A stretch of DNA of 64,000 bases from an uncultured Paracoccaceae bacterium (GTDB lineage Bacteria; Pseudomonadota; Alphaproteobacteria; Rhodobacterales; Rhodobacteraceae), in the NCBI GenBank assembly GCA_947496535.1, contig CANMDE010000002.1, positions 248,001-312,000 on the forward strand, read 5' to 3'. The notes beneath the pieces are model-generated. The model saw only the letters and a program-made list of their open reading frames with translations, had not been told where the DNA came from and did not search any database. The position numbers and the translations under genes are program-made. Of this stretch, positions 9,026 to 18,657 are shown piece by piece (the first letter of the stretch is position 1; every line of letters begins with the position of its first letter).

Positions 9026-9772
9026 TTACGAAAACAGCGTGCCGCCGTTGATATCGAAACCACCACCGGTGATAAATGCAGCTTCGTCAGATGCGAGATA
9101 TGCGACCAGATTGGCAACATCCTCGGGCGAGCCTTCCCGTTTCAGCGGCGTAACATTTGCGACATGCGCGCGGACTTCGGGTTTGGTGAAATTGTTGTGG
9201 AAGTCGGTATCGATCATGCCAGGATTAAGCGCGTTCACACGAATTTTGGGGCCGAGTTCTTTGGCCAGACCACGGGTCATGGTCAGCAATGCGCCTTTTG
9301 AGGCACCGTAGGCCAGTGCGCCGGGCCCACCGCCGTCACGCGCGGCCTGTGACGCAAGGTTCACAATAGCCCCCCCTTCTTGGATGTGTGGCAACGACGC
9401 TTTGATCAGCATGAATGCCGATGTCAGGTTCAGCTCCATGACCGTCCGAAAGTGCTCAACCGACATTTCAGCCGTGGGCACCCGTTCAATCAAGCCACCT
9501 GTGACCGGCACGACGATGTCGATTTTGCCAAATTCACTGACAGTACGGTCCACGAAGGCCTGCACTTCGGCTTCGTTTGTCATATCACCCTGCATCGCAA
9601 AGGCGCGACCACCTGCGGCGGTGATTTCCTTAACCGCGCTATCGGCACCGGCACTGCTGGAGTGATAGTTGATCGCAACCGCCGCCCCGGCTTCGGCCAA
9701 ACGTATCACGCAGGCACGCCCGATATCGCGACCGCCACCAGATACGATTGCCACTTTGCCCTTTAGGTTCAT
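9026..9772 (-). CDS. SDR-family reductase, probable DEH (uronate) reductase of the alginate pathway
   Basis: A 248-residue short-chain dehydrogenase with the cofactor motif GGGRDIG (12-18), N115, and the catalytic set S141, Y155, K159. The ATG follows AGGAGAAAC. Placement directly after a PL15 exo-alginate lyase matches the Agrobacterium Atu3025/Atu3026 arrangement, where the SDR reduces 4-deoxy-L-erythro-5-hexoseulose uronate (DEH) to 2-keto-3-deoxygluconate with NAD(P)H. The SDR call is certain; the DEH substrate is inferred from context. It is last in the operon. Confidence 0.75.
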   Translation of the reverse strand: MNLKGKVAIVSGGGRDIGRACVIRLAEAGAAVAINYHSSSAGADSAVKEITAAGGRAFAMQGDMTNEAEVQAFVDRTVSEFGKIDIVVPVTGGLIERVPTAEMSVEHFRTVMELNLTSAFMLIKASLPHIQEGGAIVNLASQAARDGGGPGALAYGASKGALLTMTRGLAKELGPKIRVNALNPGMIDTDFHNNFTKPEVRAHVANVTPLKREGSPEDVANLVAYLASDEAAFITGGGFDINGGTLFS

Positions 9773-9810
9773 TATTGTTTCTCCTGTTCGCGGTGCACCA
9801 TCGTCACCGT

Positions 9811-12141
9811 TTATGATTTAGCCAATTTTTGGACGACGACGCGGAAAGTGCGCTCATCGCTATCTGTGAAATATAGGTCGCAGTCGTAACCCTGATCGTC
9901 CATGAAGTGAAAGATGCGTTTGGGGTCATCAAGCCGATACGGCACAAGAAGCGTGGCTATTCTGTGACGTTTCGCTTCTGGGAAATGCGCAGTCATGCAA
10001 GTGCTGATGGGAAGCCCCTCAACCTCAGACGGATCGACACCTGAGAAGCCTGTTTCCTGCGAAAGCGTGGGCTTGCCACCTTCCGACCAGATCACCTGTC
10101 CGTAGAAACCTGATCGTTCACCGGTGTTCCGAAACGCCCCTTCGCTAAGCGAATAAGGGTTGTTGGCGTGGAGCAGCCAATCGATAGTCACCGGTTCGGA
10201 TGCATCCACACTGTCGATGATGACAAAATAGCTATCGTGAACGAAATGCACTTCACGTTGGGCTTTGGTCACTTCCGGTGTCAGCGACTGATAGGCCGCT
10301 GTGGCATCACCGCTAATGTAGATGTGGTCTTCGCACGTCTCGGCCGTACTGATCATCCCGGCCGAACGCATCGCCCGCGATTTGTCTTTGTCGGCATATT
10401 GCCCCTTGCCGTTGATCAGAATCGCATTTTTGGAGCGGGTCTGGCGCCGCCATGTCTGGTGCATGGAGCTGTTGAAGGCGACATAGTGCCCCGACTGGAT
10501 CGCAAGGTCTTCGCCGTAGGCCGCTAGGCAAAATGCATTCTGATCACCATGGCTGTGGCTGATCGATCCATAGGGCGAGGCTTTCATGACGAATTGTATA
10601 TGCTGATCAGGGTCATCCATCCGATGCTGAATGGCGGACCAGCCGATCCCCTTGAACCAGCGCAGTTGATCGTCGTCACCCGGTGCTTTGCCTTCGACCG
10701 AAGGCCAGTCGTGCTGGTACATTAACTCGTCAAAGTTCAAATCCCACCAGCCGTAGTTATAGAACGCCATTTCGGTGCCGGGGTCGTTCCGCTTCACCTC
10801 GTCGTAGTACCATTGATAGGCTGGGTTGCCGGTGACGCCCGCGAATTGGCGCAGGTTATAGCCGACTTTCAAGCAAGGCAGATCACCCATAGTGCTGTCA
10901 TCGCCAAAGGTGGCCCGACGGGTGTCGGGCGCTTTGGTGTAAAGCGGGAAGTCACCAGTTTTATGGAAAAACGGGCGGTCGTAAATATTGATGCCCGTAT
11001 AGGATTTCAGCAGGTTCGCCGCCTCGATCAGATAGGCCATACCGGTCATCCAATAGTGCGGACCCTCAGCCCAGCCGCCTTCCGCGTCGCCCCACGGCGA
11101 GTAAACCGTGAACAGAAATTCGATGGAATAGTCGAGCCATTCGCGCGCCTCGTCAGCCTCGTCCAGTAGCGCAATTGATGCAGGGATCAGAACGGCAGAG
11201 ACGGCCCGAACCGCGTGGCTATCAAATGGGAACAGATGAATGTTGGCGTGTTTGATGATATGATCGGCCACTTCGCGGGTCCGTGTCAGCAAGGCCTCAC
11301 GCAGCTTCGTTCGCTCATCTTCGGTCAGTTCCGCATGCAGCCAGTCGTAACCCCAAGCCAGAGCAACGGTAACGCGGAACGCCCATTCGTCGGTGTAAGA
11401 ACGCGATGTCGTGCCAGCAGGGTCCCAGTCAGACGCCGCGAGCAGCCATTCCTTTGCGCGGTCGCGCATCTTGGTATCTTCCAGCACATGCCCTGCGATA
11501 GCCAAGTGCCGGATCGCGTAGATCAGTTCCTGACAGTCGATATACGTCTGCCGCCAGATCGGAGGTGTCCGCTGATTGTTTGGATATGGGGCAGGCTCAT
11601 CCATGACGGGTCGGTCAAGCCACGGTTTGACCGACTTTTCAAAGAATACGTCCCAGGTACAATGGGATGGGTCACTCGCCAACTCAGCCCGGAAATTTTT
11701 CAGCTGATCCTGATTGAGCCACAACCGGGGATGCGACCGGTCGGCCTTGTCATAGCGGCTGGCCCGATCAGCAAGCGGAGTTTCGGGCAGGTCGTCGGCC
11801 ACATGGAAACTTCGTGAAATGCTCCAATCCGTGGCGGCGGCACCCGCTGCTTCATCCCAAACGGCATAGGACCAATGGTAATCACCGGGCTCAAGCGTTT
11901 CTGGTGGGGTGAAAAAGTTCAGCGGGATACCAGTGTACGTGTGAGTGGCCTTGGCAGGATAGGCAGGGTCCTTTGATATACGCAGGACATATGTCGCCTC
12001 GGTTTCGACAACAGGCAACCACGTGAACCGCGGCGGATTTTCGGTGAGCACTGTTTCCGCGTCGGGGCCGTATTGAATATTAAGACGTCCGGCCTTTGGT
12101 TCATCAAGAAAAGGCATTGTGGGTTGGGCTGAGGCCGACAT
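9811..12141 (-). CDS. PL15-type exo-alginate (oligoalginate) lyase
   Basis: A 776-residue protein with an N-terminal DUF4962-type beta domain, a central alpha-barrel and a C-terminal heparinase II/III-like beta-sandwich. The length equals what I recall for Agrobacterium Atu3025, and H309, Y363 and H529 fall two positions before the Atu3025 residues I remember as active-site (H311, Y365, H531). The enzyme would cleave alginate oligomers from the end to unsaturated monomers that become DEH. There is no signal peptide, so it is cytoplasmic and works after import. I chose the ATG at 12141 because the longer frame (12198) would run through an intergenic stem-loop. Confidence 0.85.
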   Translation of the reverse strand: MSASAQPTMPFLDEPKAGRLNIQYGPDAETVLTENPPRFTWLPVVETEATYVLRISKDPAYPAKATHTYTGIPLNFFTPPETLEPGDYHWSYAVWDEAAGAAATDWSISRSFHVADDLPETPLADRASRYDKADRSHPRLWLNQDQLKNFRAELASDPSHCTWDVFFEKSVKPWLDRPVMDEPAPYPNNQRTPPIWRQTYIDCQELIYAIRHLAIAGHVLEDTKMRDRAKEWLLAASDWDPAGTTSRSYTDEWAFRVTVALAWGYDWLHAELTEDERTKLREALLTRTREVADHIIKHANIHLFPFDSHAVRAVSAVLIPASIALLDEADEAREWLDYSIEFLFTVYSPWGDAEGGWAEGPHYWMTGMAYLIEAANLLKSYTGINIYDRPFFHKTGDFPLYTKAPDTRRATFGDDSTMGDLPCLKVGYNLRQFAGVTGNPAYQWYYDEVKRNDPGTEMAFYNYGWWDLNFDELMYQHDWPSVEGKAPGDDDQLRWFKGIGWSAIQHRMDDPDQHIQFVMKASPYGSISHSHGDQNAFCLAAYGEDLAIQSGHYVAFNSSMHQTWRRQTRSKNAILINGKGQYADKDKSRAMRSAGMISTAETCEDHIYISGDATAAYQSLTPEVTKAQREVHFVHDSYFVIIDSVDASEPVTIDWLLHANNPYSLSEGAFRNTGERSGFYGQVIWSEGGKPTLSQETGFSGVDPSEVEGLPISTCMTAHFPEAKRHRIATLLVPYRLDDPKRIFHFMDDQGYDCDLYFTDSDERTFRVVVQKLAKS

Positions 12142-12184
12142 CTGGGGATTTCTTTCGTGAATTGCTAAGTGAATGGATCGCAAG

Positions 12185-12215
12185 ACACCGCCCGACAACT
12201 ATTGCCGGGCGGTGT
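12185..12215 (-). promoter_or_regulatory. Intra-operon stem-loop after the AlgQ-like gene
   Basis: CACCGCCCG (12186-12194) pairs perfectly with CGGGCGGTG (12206-12214), plus one flanking A-T pair, between the binding-protein gene and the lyase gene. There is no T-tail, so an mRNA-stabilising role fits best. Confidence 0.65.
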
Positions 12216-12233
12216 TGGTTTCAGATTTGCTTA

Positions 12234-13781
12234 TCAGCCACCGTACTGCCGGTCATAGGCGGATTGCATGGCTGCCAAGACTTCGTTCAAGCCCATTTTG
12301 TCGAGTGTCGAAATATACTCGTCCCAGTCAGCATTGATGTCGCTGGAACCCAGAACCCATGCCTGCTGCTTTTCAAGCATATAGGTACGGATGCTAGACC
12401 AGTTCTTGTCATATACAGACTGCTCTTCTTCGTTGAACGTCACGCCTAGGAACTGGTCGATCAGGTAGTCGCCGCTTTCATAAAGATCGATCCCACGCAG
12501 GGCGTGCTCGTTGGTCCACTGGATTTCGTAGTTGTAATCCTGATAGAAACCACGGCGCACCTGTGCGCCGATGTCTGTCAGCTGTGAATTCACCGGGCGG
12601 TCGTTTGTCAGGAACTCTTCGGTGAAGACAGCTTTGCCATCAACCAGATCGTACTGTTCACCTTCCACACCGAAGTTGGCAAGACGACGCCCCTCTTCAG
12701 TGAACCAGAAATCCATGTATTTGATGGTTTCGACCGGGTTCTCGTTGGAGAAGCTGATCGCCCAACCTTCAGGTTTGACCGGAATGCGGCGATGCTCTTC
12801 CATACGTACGCCAGAGATCGATGCGGGCGGGACCATGGCCTGGAACGAGAACCCAGGCACCGCCTCGGCAACGCTGTCGTTATAGCCGGCGGTCGATGCA
12901 AACCAATCATGGGTGAAACCACCAAGATCGTTGGACAGAAGGAAGTCGCGTGCGCTGGAACCGCGGGTGAAGACCTCTGGGTCAATCAAACCCTCAGCGT
13001 ACCATTTGGCGACGTGCTCAAGACCGACTTTGTAGCCTTCGCCCACATAGCCGTGACGCACTTCGCCGTCGACAACGTGGAAGTCGTGATATGTATCGGA
13101 GCCCGATGTGCGACCATCCCAGAGTGTGACAAGACGCAGGACCTCTTCCCAGTTGCGGAAGAACGCAGGCACTTCGTCTTTTTGACCGTTACCGTTGGGA
13201 TCACCGTTACGGAATGCGGTCAGCACTTCGTAAAGCTCATCAACGTCCTGTGGAACTTCAAGGCCCAGCTTTTCCAGCCAGTCTTCGCGAACGAAATAGG
13301 CCCGGCCATACTTCCCGTCGGGCAGATATGGCACGAAATACATGTTGCCGTCCGCTGCCAGGATTGAATTAAAGACCTCAGGCTTTTCGGCCATCACGGC
13401 TGCGATATTCGGCGCATGTTCGGCGATCAGATCCTGCAGTGGAATGAACGCGCCTTCGGGACCGTAGCGGTTGACATTGTCTTTGATGGACTTGCCACCC
13501 ACGATGTCAGGCAAATCACCGGCCGCCAGCATCAGGTTGAACGCTTCATTGCTGTCAGGAGTATTCCCGATAGTGACGTTATTTAGCGACACACCTGTCA
13601 TGCGAGCAGCTTCAAGCTCGACCGGCCAGTTGTTGTCGTATGTGAAGCTCTTGTCGTGCAGGTGCACGTCAAGTGTCAGTGGTTCGTCCACGACCATCAG
13701 ATGGCCGTCCGCCATGACGGCGGCTGGTGCTGTTAACACCGTCGTCGTCAGTGCCGCAGCTAGGAATAAGGAATTTCGCAT
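12234..13781 (-). CDS. AlgQ-like oligoalginate-binding protein of an ABC transporter
   Basis: A 515-residue periplasmic binding protein with a Sec signal (MRNSLFLAAALTTT..., cleavage near residue 24). AlgQ1/AlgQ2 of Sphingomonas A1 have nearly the same length. Residues 194-203 (DPNGNGQKDE) match the EF-hand-like calcium site of AlgQ, also seen in the related LplA family. The ATG at 13781 follows GGAGGT; the longer frame from 13811 would overlap the upstream stop. With the neighbouring permeases and the PL15 lyase, alginate oligomers are the likely ligand. Other polyuronates cannot be excluded. Confidence 0.8.
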   Translation of the reverse strand: MRNSLFLAAALTTTVLTAPAAVMADGHLMVVDEPLTLDVHLHDKSFTYDNNWPVELEAARMTGVSLNNVTIGNTPDSNEAFNLMLAAGDLPDIVGGKSIKDNVNRYGPEGAFIPLQDLIAEHAPNIAAVMAEKPEVFNSILAADGNMYFVPYLPDGKYGRAYFVREDWLEKLGLEVPQDVDELYEVLTAFRNGDPNGNGQKDEVPAFFRNWEEVLRLVTLWDGRTSGSDTYHDFHVVDGEVRHGYVGEGYKVGLEHVAKWYAEGLIDPEVFTRGSSARDFLLSNDLGGFTHDWFASTAGYNDSVAEAVPGFSFQAMVPPASISGVRMEEHRRIPVKPEGWAISFSNENPVETIKYMDFWFTEEGRRLANFGVEGEQYDLVDGKAVFTEEFLTNDRPVNSQLTDIGAQVRRGFYQDYNYEIQWTNEHALRGIDLYESGDYLIDQFLGVTFNEEEQSVYDKNWSSIRTYMLEKQQAWVLGSSDINADWDEYISTLDKMGLNEVLAAMQSAYDRQYGG

Positions 13782-13810
13782 AGTTACCTCCCTGGTTGGA
13801 TGCGATCGCA

Positions 13811-14692
13811 TTATTCTTTAACACCCCCGAGTAGGATGCCTTTGTTGAAGTATTTCTGGATAAACGGATAGACGATCAAAACTGGAATAATCGAACACAC
13901 AATAATTGCTGCTGTAACTGTCTGGACAGAGAACGCCGCACTCATGGCCGCGGCAGTGAATTCCTCGTCGCCAGTCAGTTCCACGATGATCCGGCGCAGA
14001 TAGACTTGCAGCGGCAGCTTTTCTTCGTCCTTGAGGAGGATCATCGCCCAAAAGAACCCGTTCCAGCGCGACACCAGGCAGAAGAGCGTGATGGTCGCAA
14101 TGGCCGGTTTGGATAAGGGTACGTAGACTTTCCACAAGACCTGAAAATCATTGGCCCCATCCATGCGTGCGGCTTCTTCGAACGATTCCGGGATGCCTTC
14201 GAAGAAGTTCCGCAGAAGGATGATGTTGAAACCGTTGACGGCGAAACCGATGATGATACCGAAATAGCTGTCAAGCAGGCCCAGATCGCGCATGTTCAGG
14301 AAGAACGGGATCATGCCAGCGTTGAACCACATGGTGAAAGCCACCATCAGGTTGAAAAACCGCCGTCCCTTCAGATGCGGACGCGACAGCGCGTACGAAC
14401 CGGGGATGATGATCAGCAGACTCATGATTGTGCCGCCGATCGTGTAGATGAACGTGTTGCCGTAGCTGCGCCAGAATTCGTTATCTGACAGAACCCGTTC
14501 ATAGGCCGCCCAAGTGAAATCAAGTGGAACGATAACGACGTTACCCGCCGCCGCCTGAAAGCCCGAACTGAACGACACTGCTGCGATGTAGATAAACGGG
14601 TACAGCGTCGACAGTGTAAACAGCCCAACCAGGAACATGTTGGCCGCAACAAAGACTTTGTCACCACGAGAGTAGAGATTCATGTTTGCCAT
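13811..14692 (-). CDS. ABC transporter permease, AlgM2-like
   Basis: A 293-residue MalG/LplC-type inner-membrane permease, the same length as AlgM2. It has six predicted spans and the EAA loop near ESFEEAARMDGANDFQVLWKV, which docks the ATPase. It would form the channel with the next upstream permease for oligoalginate uptake. The ATG follows AGGGAT and the gene follows the partner permease by ten bases. Confidence 0.85.
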   Translation of the reverse strand: MANMNLYSRGDKVFVAANMFLVGLFTLSTLYPFIYIAAVSFSSGFQAAAGNVVIVPLDFTWAAYERVLSDNEFWRSYGNTFIYTIGGTIMSLLIIIPGSYALSRPHLKGRRFFNLMVAFTMWFNAGMIPFFLNMRDLGLLDSYFGIIIGFAVNGFNIILLRNFFEGIPESFEEAARMDGANDFQVLWKVYVPLSKPAIATITLFCLVSRWNGFFWAMILLKDEEKLPLQVYLRRIIVELTGDEEFTAAAMSAAFSVQTVTAAIIVCSIIPVLIVYPFIQKYFNKGILLGGVKE

Positions 14693-14702
14693 CAGTTCAT
14701 CC

Positions 14703-15680
14703 CTACCAAAGCGACGTTTTTGAATAGCGGCGCGCGATTGAATTGGCGGTGATCACCAGCACAAAGGCCACAACTGCGTTGAACAGACCAGCAGCTGCAG
14801 CGACATCGTATTGGCCGCCCTGAATACCCTGGCGATAGATGAACGTGTTGATCACATCCGCCTTTTCATAAGTCGCAGGCTGGTAAAGCAGGATGATCAT
14901 CTCAAAACTGACCTCAAGCATGTTTCCGATCCGGATGATCAACATGATAATGATCGTAGGCAGAATGGATGGAATAGTGATTTTCCAGATCATCTGCCAA
15001 CGACTGGCACCATCAACTACCGCACTTTCATAGAGCGACGGATTGACCCCCGCGATTGCCGCAAGGAACACGATTGATGAGAAACCTGCCTCTTGCCAGA
15101 TGCTCGTGCCAATAAAGATTGGTCGGAACCATTCCGGTCGGGTCAGGAAGTAGACCGGATCAAAGCCAAGTGCTTTGATAAATGTGTTCACGATCCCGGA
15201 TGATGGTGAGAAGGCAGCAATCACGATACCCGCGATAATCACGCTTGAGATAAAATGCGGCAGATAAACGATGGTCTGGGCCGTTCGCTTAAAGACCTGA
15301 TTGACGATCTCGTTGAACATGATCGCCAGCAAGATCGGCACCGGAAAGCCGACGCAAAGACTGATGAAACTGATAGCAATCGTGTTGCGGATGGCCCGTA
15401 TGAACTGATCGTTGTTAAAAAGGGTCTCAAAGTGTTCAAAACCCACCCAAGGGCTGCCGACAATGCCACGGAAAATGCTATAGTCCTTGAACGCGATCTG
15501 CAGGCCGTACATCGGCTTGTACAGGAAGACCAGCAACCAGATGATTGTCGGAGCAAGCAAAAGGTAAAGCTGCCAGTCCCGCTTAAGTATGATCAAAAGG
15601 CGTTCCCAGCGGGTCAGCTGACCGGCGGTCTTTGACGCCAAGGGCTGCACTACAACACCAGTTTTGTTGACGTCGGTCAT
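14703..15680 (-). CDS. ABC transporter permease, AlgM1-like
   Basis: A 325-residue LplB/MalF-type permease, matching AlgM1 in length (324). A positively charged N-terminus precedes membrane spans beginning near residue 35. The coupling loop reads YESAVVDGASRWQMIWKITIP, and the C-terminal ARRYSKTSLW is characteristic of LplB relatives. It lies three bases after the ATPase gene, so ATPase, M1 and M2 form a tight operon with the binding protein. Confidence 0.85.
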   Translation of the reverse strand: MTDVNKTGVVVQPLASKTAGQLTRWERLLIILKRDWQLYLLLAPTIIWLLVFLYKPMYGLQIAFKDYSIFRGIVGSPWVGFEHFETLFNNDQFIRAIRNTIAISFISLCVGFPVPILLAIMFNEIVNQVFKRTAQTIVYLPHFISSVIIAGIVIAAFSPSSGIVNTFIKALGFDPVYFLTRPEWFRPIFIGTSIWQEAGFSSIVFLAAIAGVNPSLYESAVVDGASRWQMIWKITIPSILPTIIIMLIIRIGNMLEVSFEMIILLYQPATYEKADVINTFIYRQGIQGGQYDVAAAAGLFNAVVAFVLVITANSIARRYSKTSLW

Positions 15681-15683
15681 GTT

Positions 15684-16784
15684 CTAGCTCGCCAGCTTTT
15701 GATCAAGGACCATGCCGGTATCGGCATCAAAGACGCGGATCAGATCGGGGCGAATGTAAAGCTGCCCCAGATCGTCCAGATGCGCGACGCTGCCATGGGT
15801 TTCCGCCTTGGCGACAAACGGAACCCCGCTGACGGTGGTGTGCAGCAATGCTTCTGAACCCAGCGTTTCGATCAAGTCCAGATCAATCGACATCGCACTG
15901 GCGCCATCGGTAGGTGCGATAGAGATATGTTCCGGCCGGACACCCACGACGATCTTGCGGCCTTCGCTGTTGCGCAACGCCTCAAGCTTTGGCAGTGCAA
16001 TCTTTGCGCCGTTCATCATCGCAGCTGGGGCGTCATCGCCTCCAATAAGATCCGCAGTGATTTGGTTCATGGGCGGTGAGCCGATAAAGCCGGCTACGAA
16101 GGTATTCACCGGGTTATTGAACAGCTCCATCGGTGTGCCGACCTGCTCGATATAGCCGTCGCGCATGACGACAATCCGGTCGGCCAGCGTCATCGCCTCG
16201 ACCTGATCGTGAGTCACATAGATGCTGGTAACACCCAAACGCTTATGCAGTCGCTTGATTTCGGCGCGCATCTGCGTCCGTAGCTTGGCATCAAGGTTCG
16301 ACAGCGGTTCATCAAACAGGAACACCTCGGGGTGGCGCACAATCGCGCGGCCCATTGCGACACGCTGACGCTGACCGCCCGACAAATCTGCGGGCCTGCG
16401 ATCAAGATACTCTGTGAGGCCAAGGATTTCAGCGACCTCAGCCACCGTACCTGCGATCTCGGCCTTTGGAGTTTTGCGGATGCGTAAACCAAAGGCGATA
16501 TTTTCGGATACATTTAGGTGTGGATAAAGCGCATAGTTCTGGAAAACCATCGCTACATCGCGGTCTTTGGGTGCGATGTTGTTAACGACACGTTCACCGA
16601 TGCGGAGAGCACCGTCGGAAATTTCCTCAAGTCCAGCGATCATCCTCAGGGTTGTCGATTTGCCGCAGCCCGATGGACCGACCAGCACTACAAATTCTTT
16701 CGGCTGAACCTCAAGATCAATGCCGTGGACGACCTCGACCGCACCATAACATTTGACGATGTTCTGCAAGCTGACACGTGACAA
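15684..16784 (-). CDS. ABC transporter ATP-binding protein, AlgS/UgpC-like
   Basis: A 366-residue MsmK/UgpC/AlgS-type ATPase for sugar importers. It has Walker [10 protein letters not shown] (36-44), signature LSGGQRQ (134-140), Walker [14 protein letters not shown], the H-loop [13 protein letters not shown] and a C-terminal OB/TOBE regulatory domain from about 240. AlgS is 363 residues. The start is TTG, supported by GGGAGGGGG just upstream. The gene opens the import-lyase operon, and the 113-base gap before it holds the proposed regulator boxes. Confidence 0.88.
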   Translation of the reverse strand: MSRVSLQNIVKCYGAVEVVHGIDLEVQPKEFVVLVGPSGCGKSTTLRMIAGLEEISDGALRIGERVVNNIAPKDRDVAMVFQNYALYPHLNVSENIAFGLRIRKTPKAEIAGTVAEVAEILGLTEYLDRRPADLSGGQRQRVAMGRAIVRHPEVFLFDEPLSNLDAKLRTQMRAEIKRLHKRLGVTSIYVTHDQVEAMTLADRIVVMRDGYIEQVGTPMELFNNPVNTFVAGFIGSPPMNQITADLIGGDDAPAAMMNGAKIALPKLEALRNSEGRKIVVGVRPEHISIAPTDGASAMSIDLDLIETLGSEALLHTTVSGVPFVAKAETHGSVAHLDDLGQLYIRPDLIRVFDADTGMVLDQKLAS

Positions 16785-16824
16785 CTGGCGGCCCCCTCCC
16801 TATAAGTTGTAACATCGTTATTGA

Positions 16825-16864
16825 ATTTGTAAGAATTTGGCAATACAAATGTTTACAAATTTGT
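16825..16864. promoter_or_regulatory. Candidate operators upstream of the alginate import operon
   Basis: Three related elements lie in the AT-rich gap before the ATPase gene: ATTTGTA (16825-16831) inverted to TACAAAT (16844-16850), and TTTACAAAT (16852-16860) leading into the perfect palindrome ACAAATTTGT (16855-16864). The same word recurs before the kinase and before the RraA/TRAP genes. I infer binding by the FadR-type GntR regulator of this locus; the motif was found by eye. Confidence 0.5.
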
Positions 16865-16897
16865 GAAGTTACCGTCAGGTCGCCGTTGCTTTTGAGG

Positions 16898-17827
16898 TCA
16901 GGCCAGCTGCGGCTTTACAAAATCGGCAATTAGACCATGGTCGACAAGTGCTCCACGGTGTCCGATCACCACCCCAGCGCAGCGTTGCGCGGCCCTGATC
17001 GCCATCTCGATTTCATCTGACATCATCAGGTTAGCCAGAAAGGTTCCCGCGAAAGAATCACCAGCTGCGGTTGTATCGACAACATTGGCCACGTTAGGAA
17101 CGTCGAAAACATGTTTCGTCCCGTCATTCATGACCAGCGTCGGTCCTTCACCATCTTTGACGACGACTAGCTTCACGCCCAAATCACTGTAGCGGGCTAC
17201 AGTTTCATCCGGGGATGCATCCCCAAAGGCCGTTGTTTCATCATCGAAGCTGGGCAGAACAATGTCGGCGATCCGGGCAGCCTCGGTAATGGTATCGAGC
17301 ATGGTTTTAGTATCCGCCCAAAGACGCGGACGAATGTTTGGATCAAACGCGATTCGGGCACCGGGCCGAAGATGCGATCTTATACCCGAAAGCAGAGTCG
17401 CGACGTCCTCCGGCGGTAGAATGGCCAGGGTAATACCTGAGAAGAACACCATGTCGGCTTGGGCAACCTTGCGCCATAGAGCCTCTGCATCTTTCATCAT
17501 CGACCGAGCGGCCGAGGTGTCGCGCCAATAGCTAAAACTGCGCTCTCCGTCTTTGAGGTGGATGGCGTAAAGACCAGGCGACCGGTTGTCGATGCGCGGT
17601 GTGTCAGCGCAATCAATACCTGCTTTGGTCATAGCAGCCAGCATGTCATCTGATATCTGGTCCGTGCCCAAAGCAGTGTGAAACGACACATTATGCCCCT
17701 CGGGCAAAGCGGCGCGGGCATACCACAGCGCGTTATAGACGTCGCCAGCATAGCTTTGCTGCCAAAGCTCCTGCCCCGCGGGTGAGAGTTCGACCATGCA
17801 TTCACCAATGCCAAGGATGGACGCCAT
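16898..17827 (-). CDS. kdgK: 2-keto-3-deoxygluconate (KDG) kinase, PfkB family
   Basis: A 309-residue PfkB-type sugar kinase. It shows the N-terminal GECMVELSP start typical of KDG kinases, the SFSYWRDTSAAR segment (about 97-108) of the substrate pocket, and the anion-hole/catalytic motif DTTAAGD (251-257), D257 being the expected base. It phosphorylates KDG to KDPG, the step after DEH reduction in alginate breakdown; KDPG aldolase is not in the window. It lies between the regulator gene and the import operon, with boxes of the shared motif on both sides. Confidence 0.88.
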   Translation of the reverse strand: MASILGIGECMVELSPAGQELWQQSYAGDVYNALWYARAALPEGHNVSFHTALGTDQISDDMLAAMTKAGIDCADTPRIDNRSPGLYAIHLKDGERSFSYWRDTSAARSMMKDAEALWRKVAQADMVFFSGITLAILPPEDVATLLSGIRSHLRPGARIAFDPNIRPRLWADTKTMLDTITEAARIADIVLPSFDDETTAFGDASPDETVARYSDLGVKLVVVKDGEGPTLVMNDGTKHVFDVPNVANVVDTTAAGDSFAGTFLANLMMSDEIEMAIRAAQRCAGVVIGHRGALVDHGLIADFVKPQLA

Positions 17828-17854
17828 ACCTATTGCCTCGTTTATTCTTCTGTC

Positions 17855-17873
17855 TTTACAACTATTTACAAAT
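17855..17873. promoter_or_regulatory. Candidate operator between the GntR gene and kdgK
   Basis: Two copies of the box, TTTACAA (17855-17861) and TTTACAAAT (17865-17873), repeat with a 10-bp period, so both lie on one face of the helix. This is the same word as before the ABC operon and near the RraA gene. Confidence 0.45.
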
Positions 17874-17895
17874 GCACGTAGAAGATGTTGACCGC

Positions 17896-18657
17896 CTAGC
17901 TGTCAGCTATGGCCCCATCAAAGACCCGCTTTCTTGCATTTTCGATGTGGTCGCGCATGGCCTTGCGTGCTGCTGGGCCATCCCCTGCCAAAATCGCTTC
18001 GTTAATCGCGTAGTGTTCCTGCTGCACAAGATGCAACCGCTCTTCCGGTTTTGTCAGCGAAAGGTTCCGTGTCAGGTTCATGCCCGTAATGATATTCGTC
18101 TTCATGGAATTGCGGGCAACCACAAAATACTTGTTGTCGGACGCGTTACAGATCGCAGCGTGAAAAACTTCATCAGCATCAACGCCAAGCTCACCTGCCG
18201 CCACGCAGCGGTCCAGCTCCTTGATCGCCAGCGCTAGTTTACCAAGATCCTCGTCCGTGCGACGGATGGCCGCCAGATAAGCGGCCTCACTTTCCACTGC
18301 GGCCCGAAACTCGAAGGTTCGTTGAATATCAGCAATGGACCCTACAGGCGCAAAGTCCAGAACTGCCCCGTCTGGCCGTCGCTTTACATACGAACCTGAA
18401 CCCTGCCGGGACACGATCACATCATCTTCGCGTAACTGCTTCAACGCCTGCCGCAACACTGGGCGCGACATATCCAACTGCTCACTCAACATGTGCTCTG
18501 TCGGGAGCTTCCCACCGATCGGAATCGTGTTGTCCATGATCATAGACAGAATCCGCTCGTAAGCCTGATCCGCCAATGTTCTTTCGCCCGAGTGGCTGTC
18601 CTGCTCTGGCAGTTCCGCATCAACGGCCAGTTCTATCTGTTGTTTCGTTGGCGCCAC
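17896..18657 (-). CDS. FadR-subfamily GntR transcriptional regulator
   Basis: A 253-residue regulator: winged-helix domain at about 27-95 (LADQAYERIL, MSRPVLRQALKQLREDDVI, RQGSGSYV) and an FCD all-helical effector domain from about 110, whose histidines (DEVFHAAI, the late DHIENA) usually bind a metal that helps hold an organic acid. The start is GTG, and its first 25 bases overlap the end of the RraA-like gene, so the two are co-translated. Surrounding genes suggest it senses an alginate-derived keto-sugar acid such as KDG; that ligand is an inference. Confidence 0.85.
   Translation of the reverse strand: MAPTKQQIELAVDAELPEQDSHSGERTLADQAYERILSMIMDNTIPIGGKLPTEHMLSEQLDMSRPVLRQALKQLREDDVIVSRQGSGSYVKRRPDGAVLDFAPVGSIADIQRTFEFRAAVESEAAYLAAIRRTDEDLGKLALAIKELDRCVAAGELGVDADEVFHAAICNASDNKYFVVARNSMKTNIITGMNLTRNLSLTKPEERLHLVQQEHYAINEAILAGDGPAARKAMRDHIENARKRVFDGAIADS

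Noticed and set aside
9811..12141. Calling the lyase a heparinase because of the C-terminal heparinase II/III-like fold
   Set aside because: Length, active-site spacing and the AlgQMS-like neighbours fit PL15 alginate lyase better.
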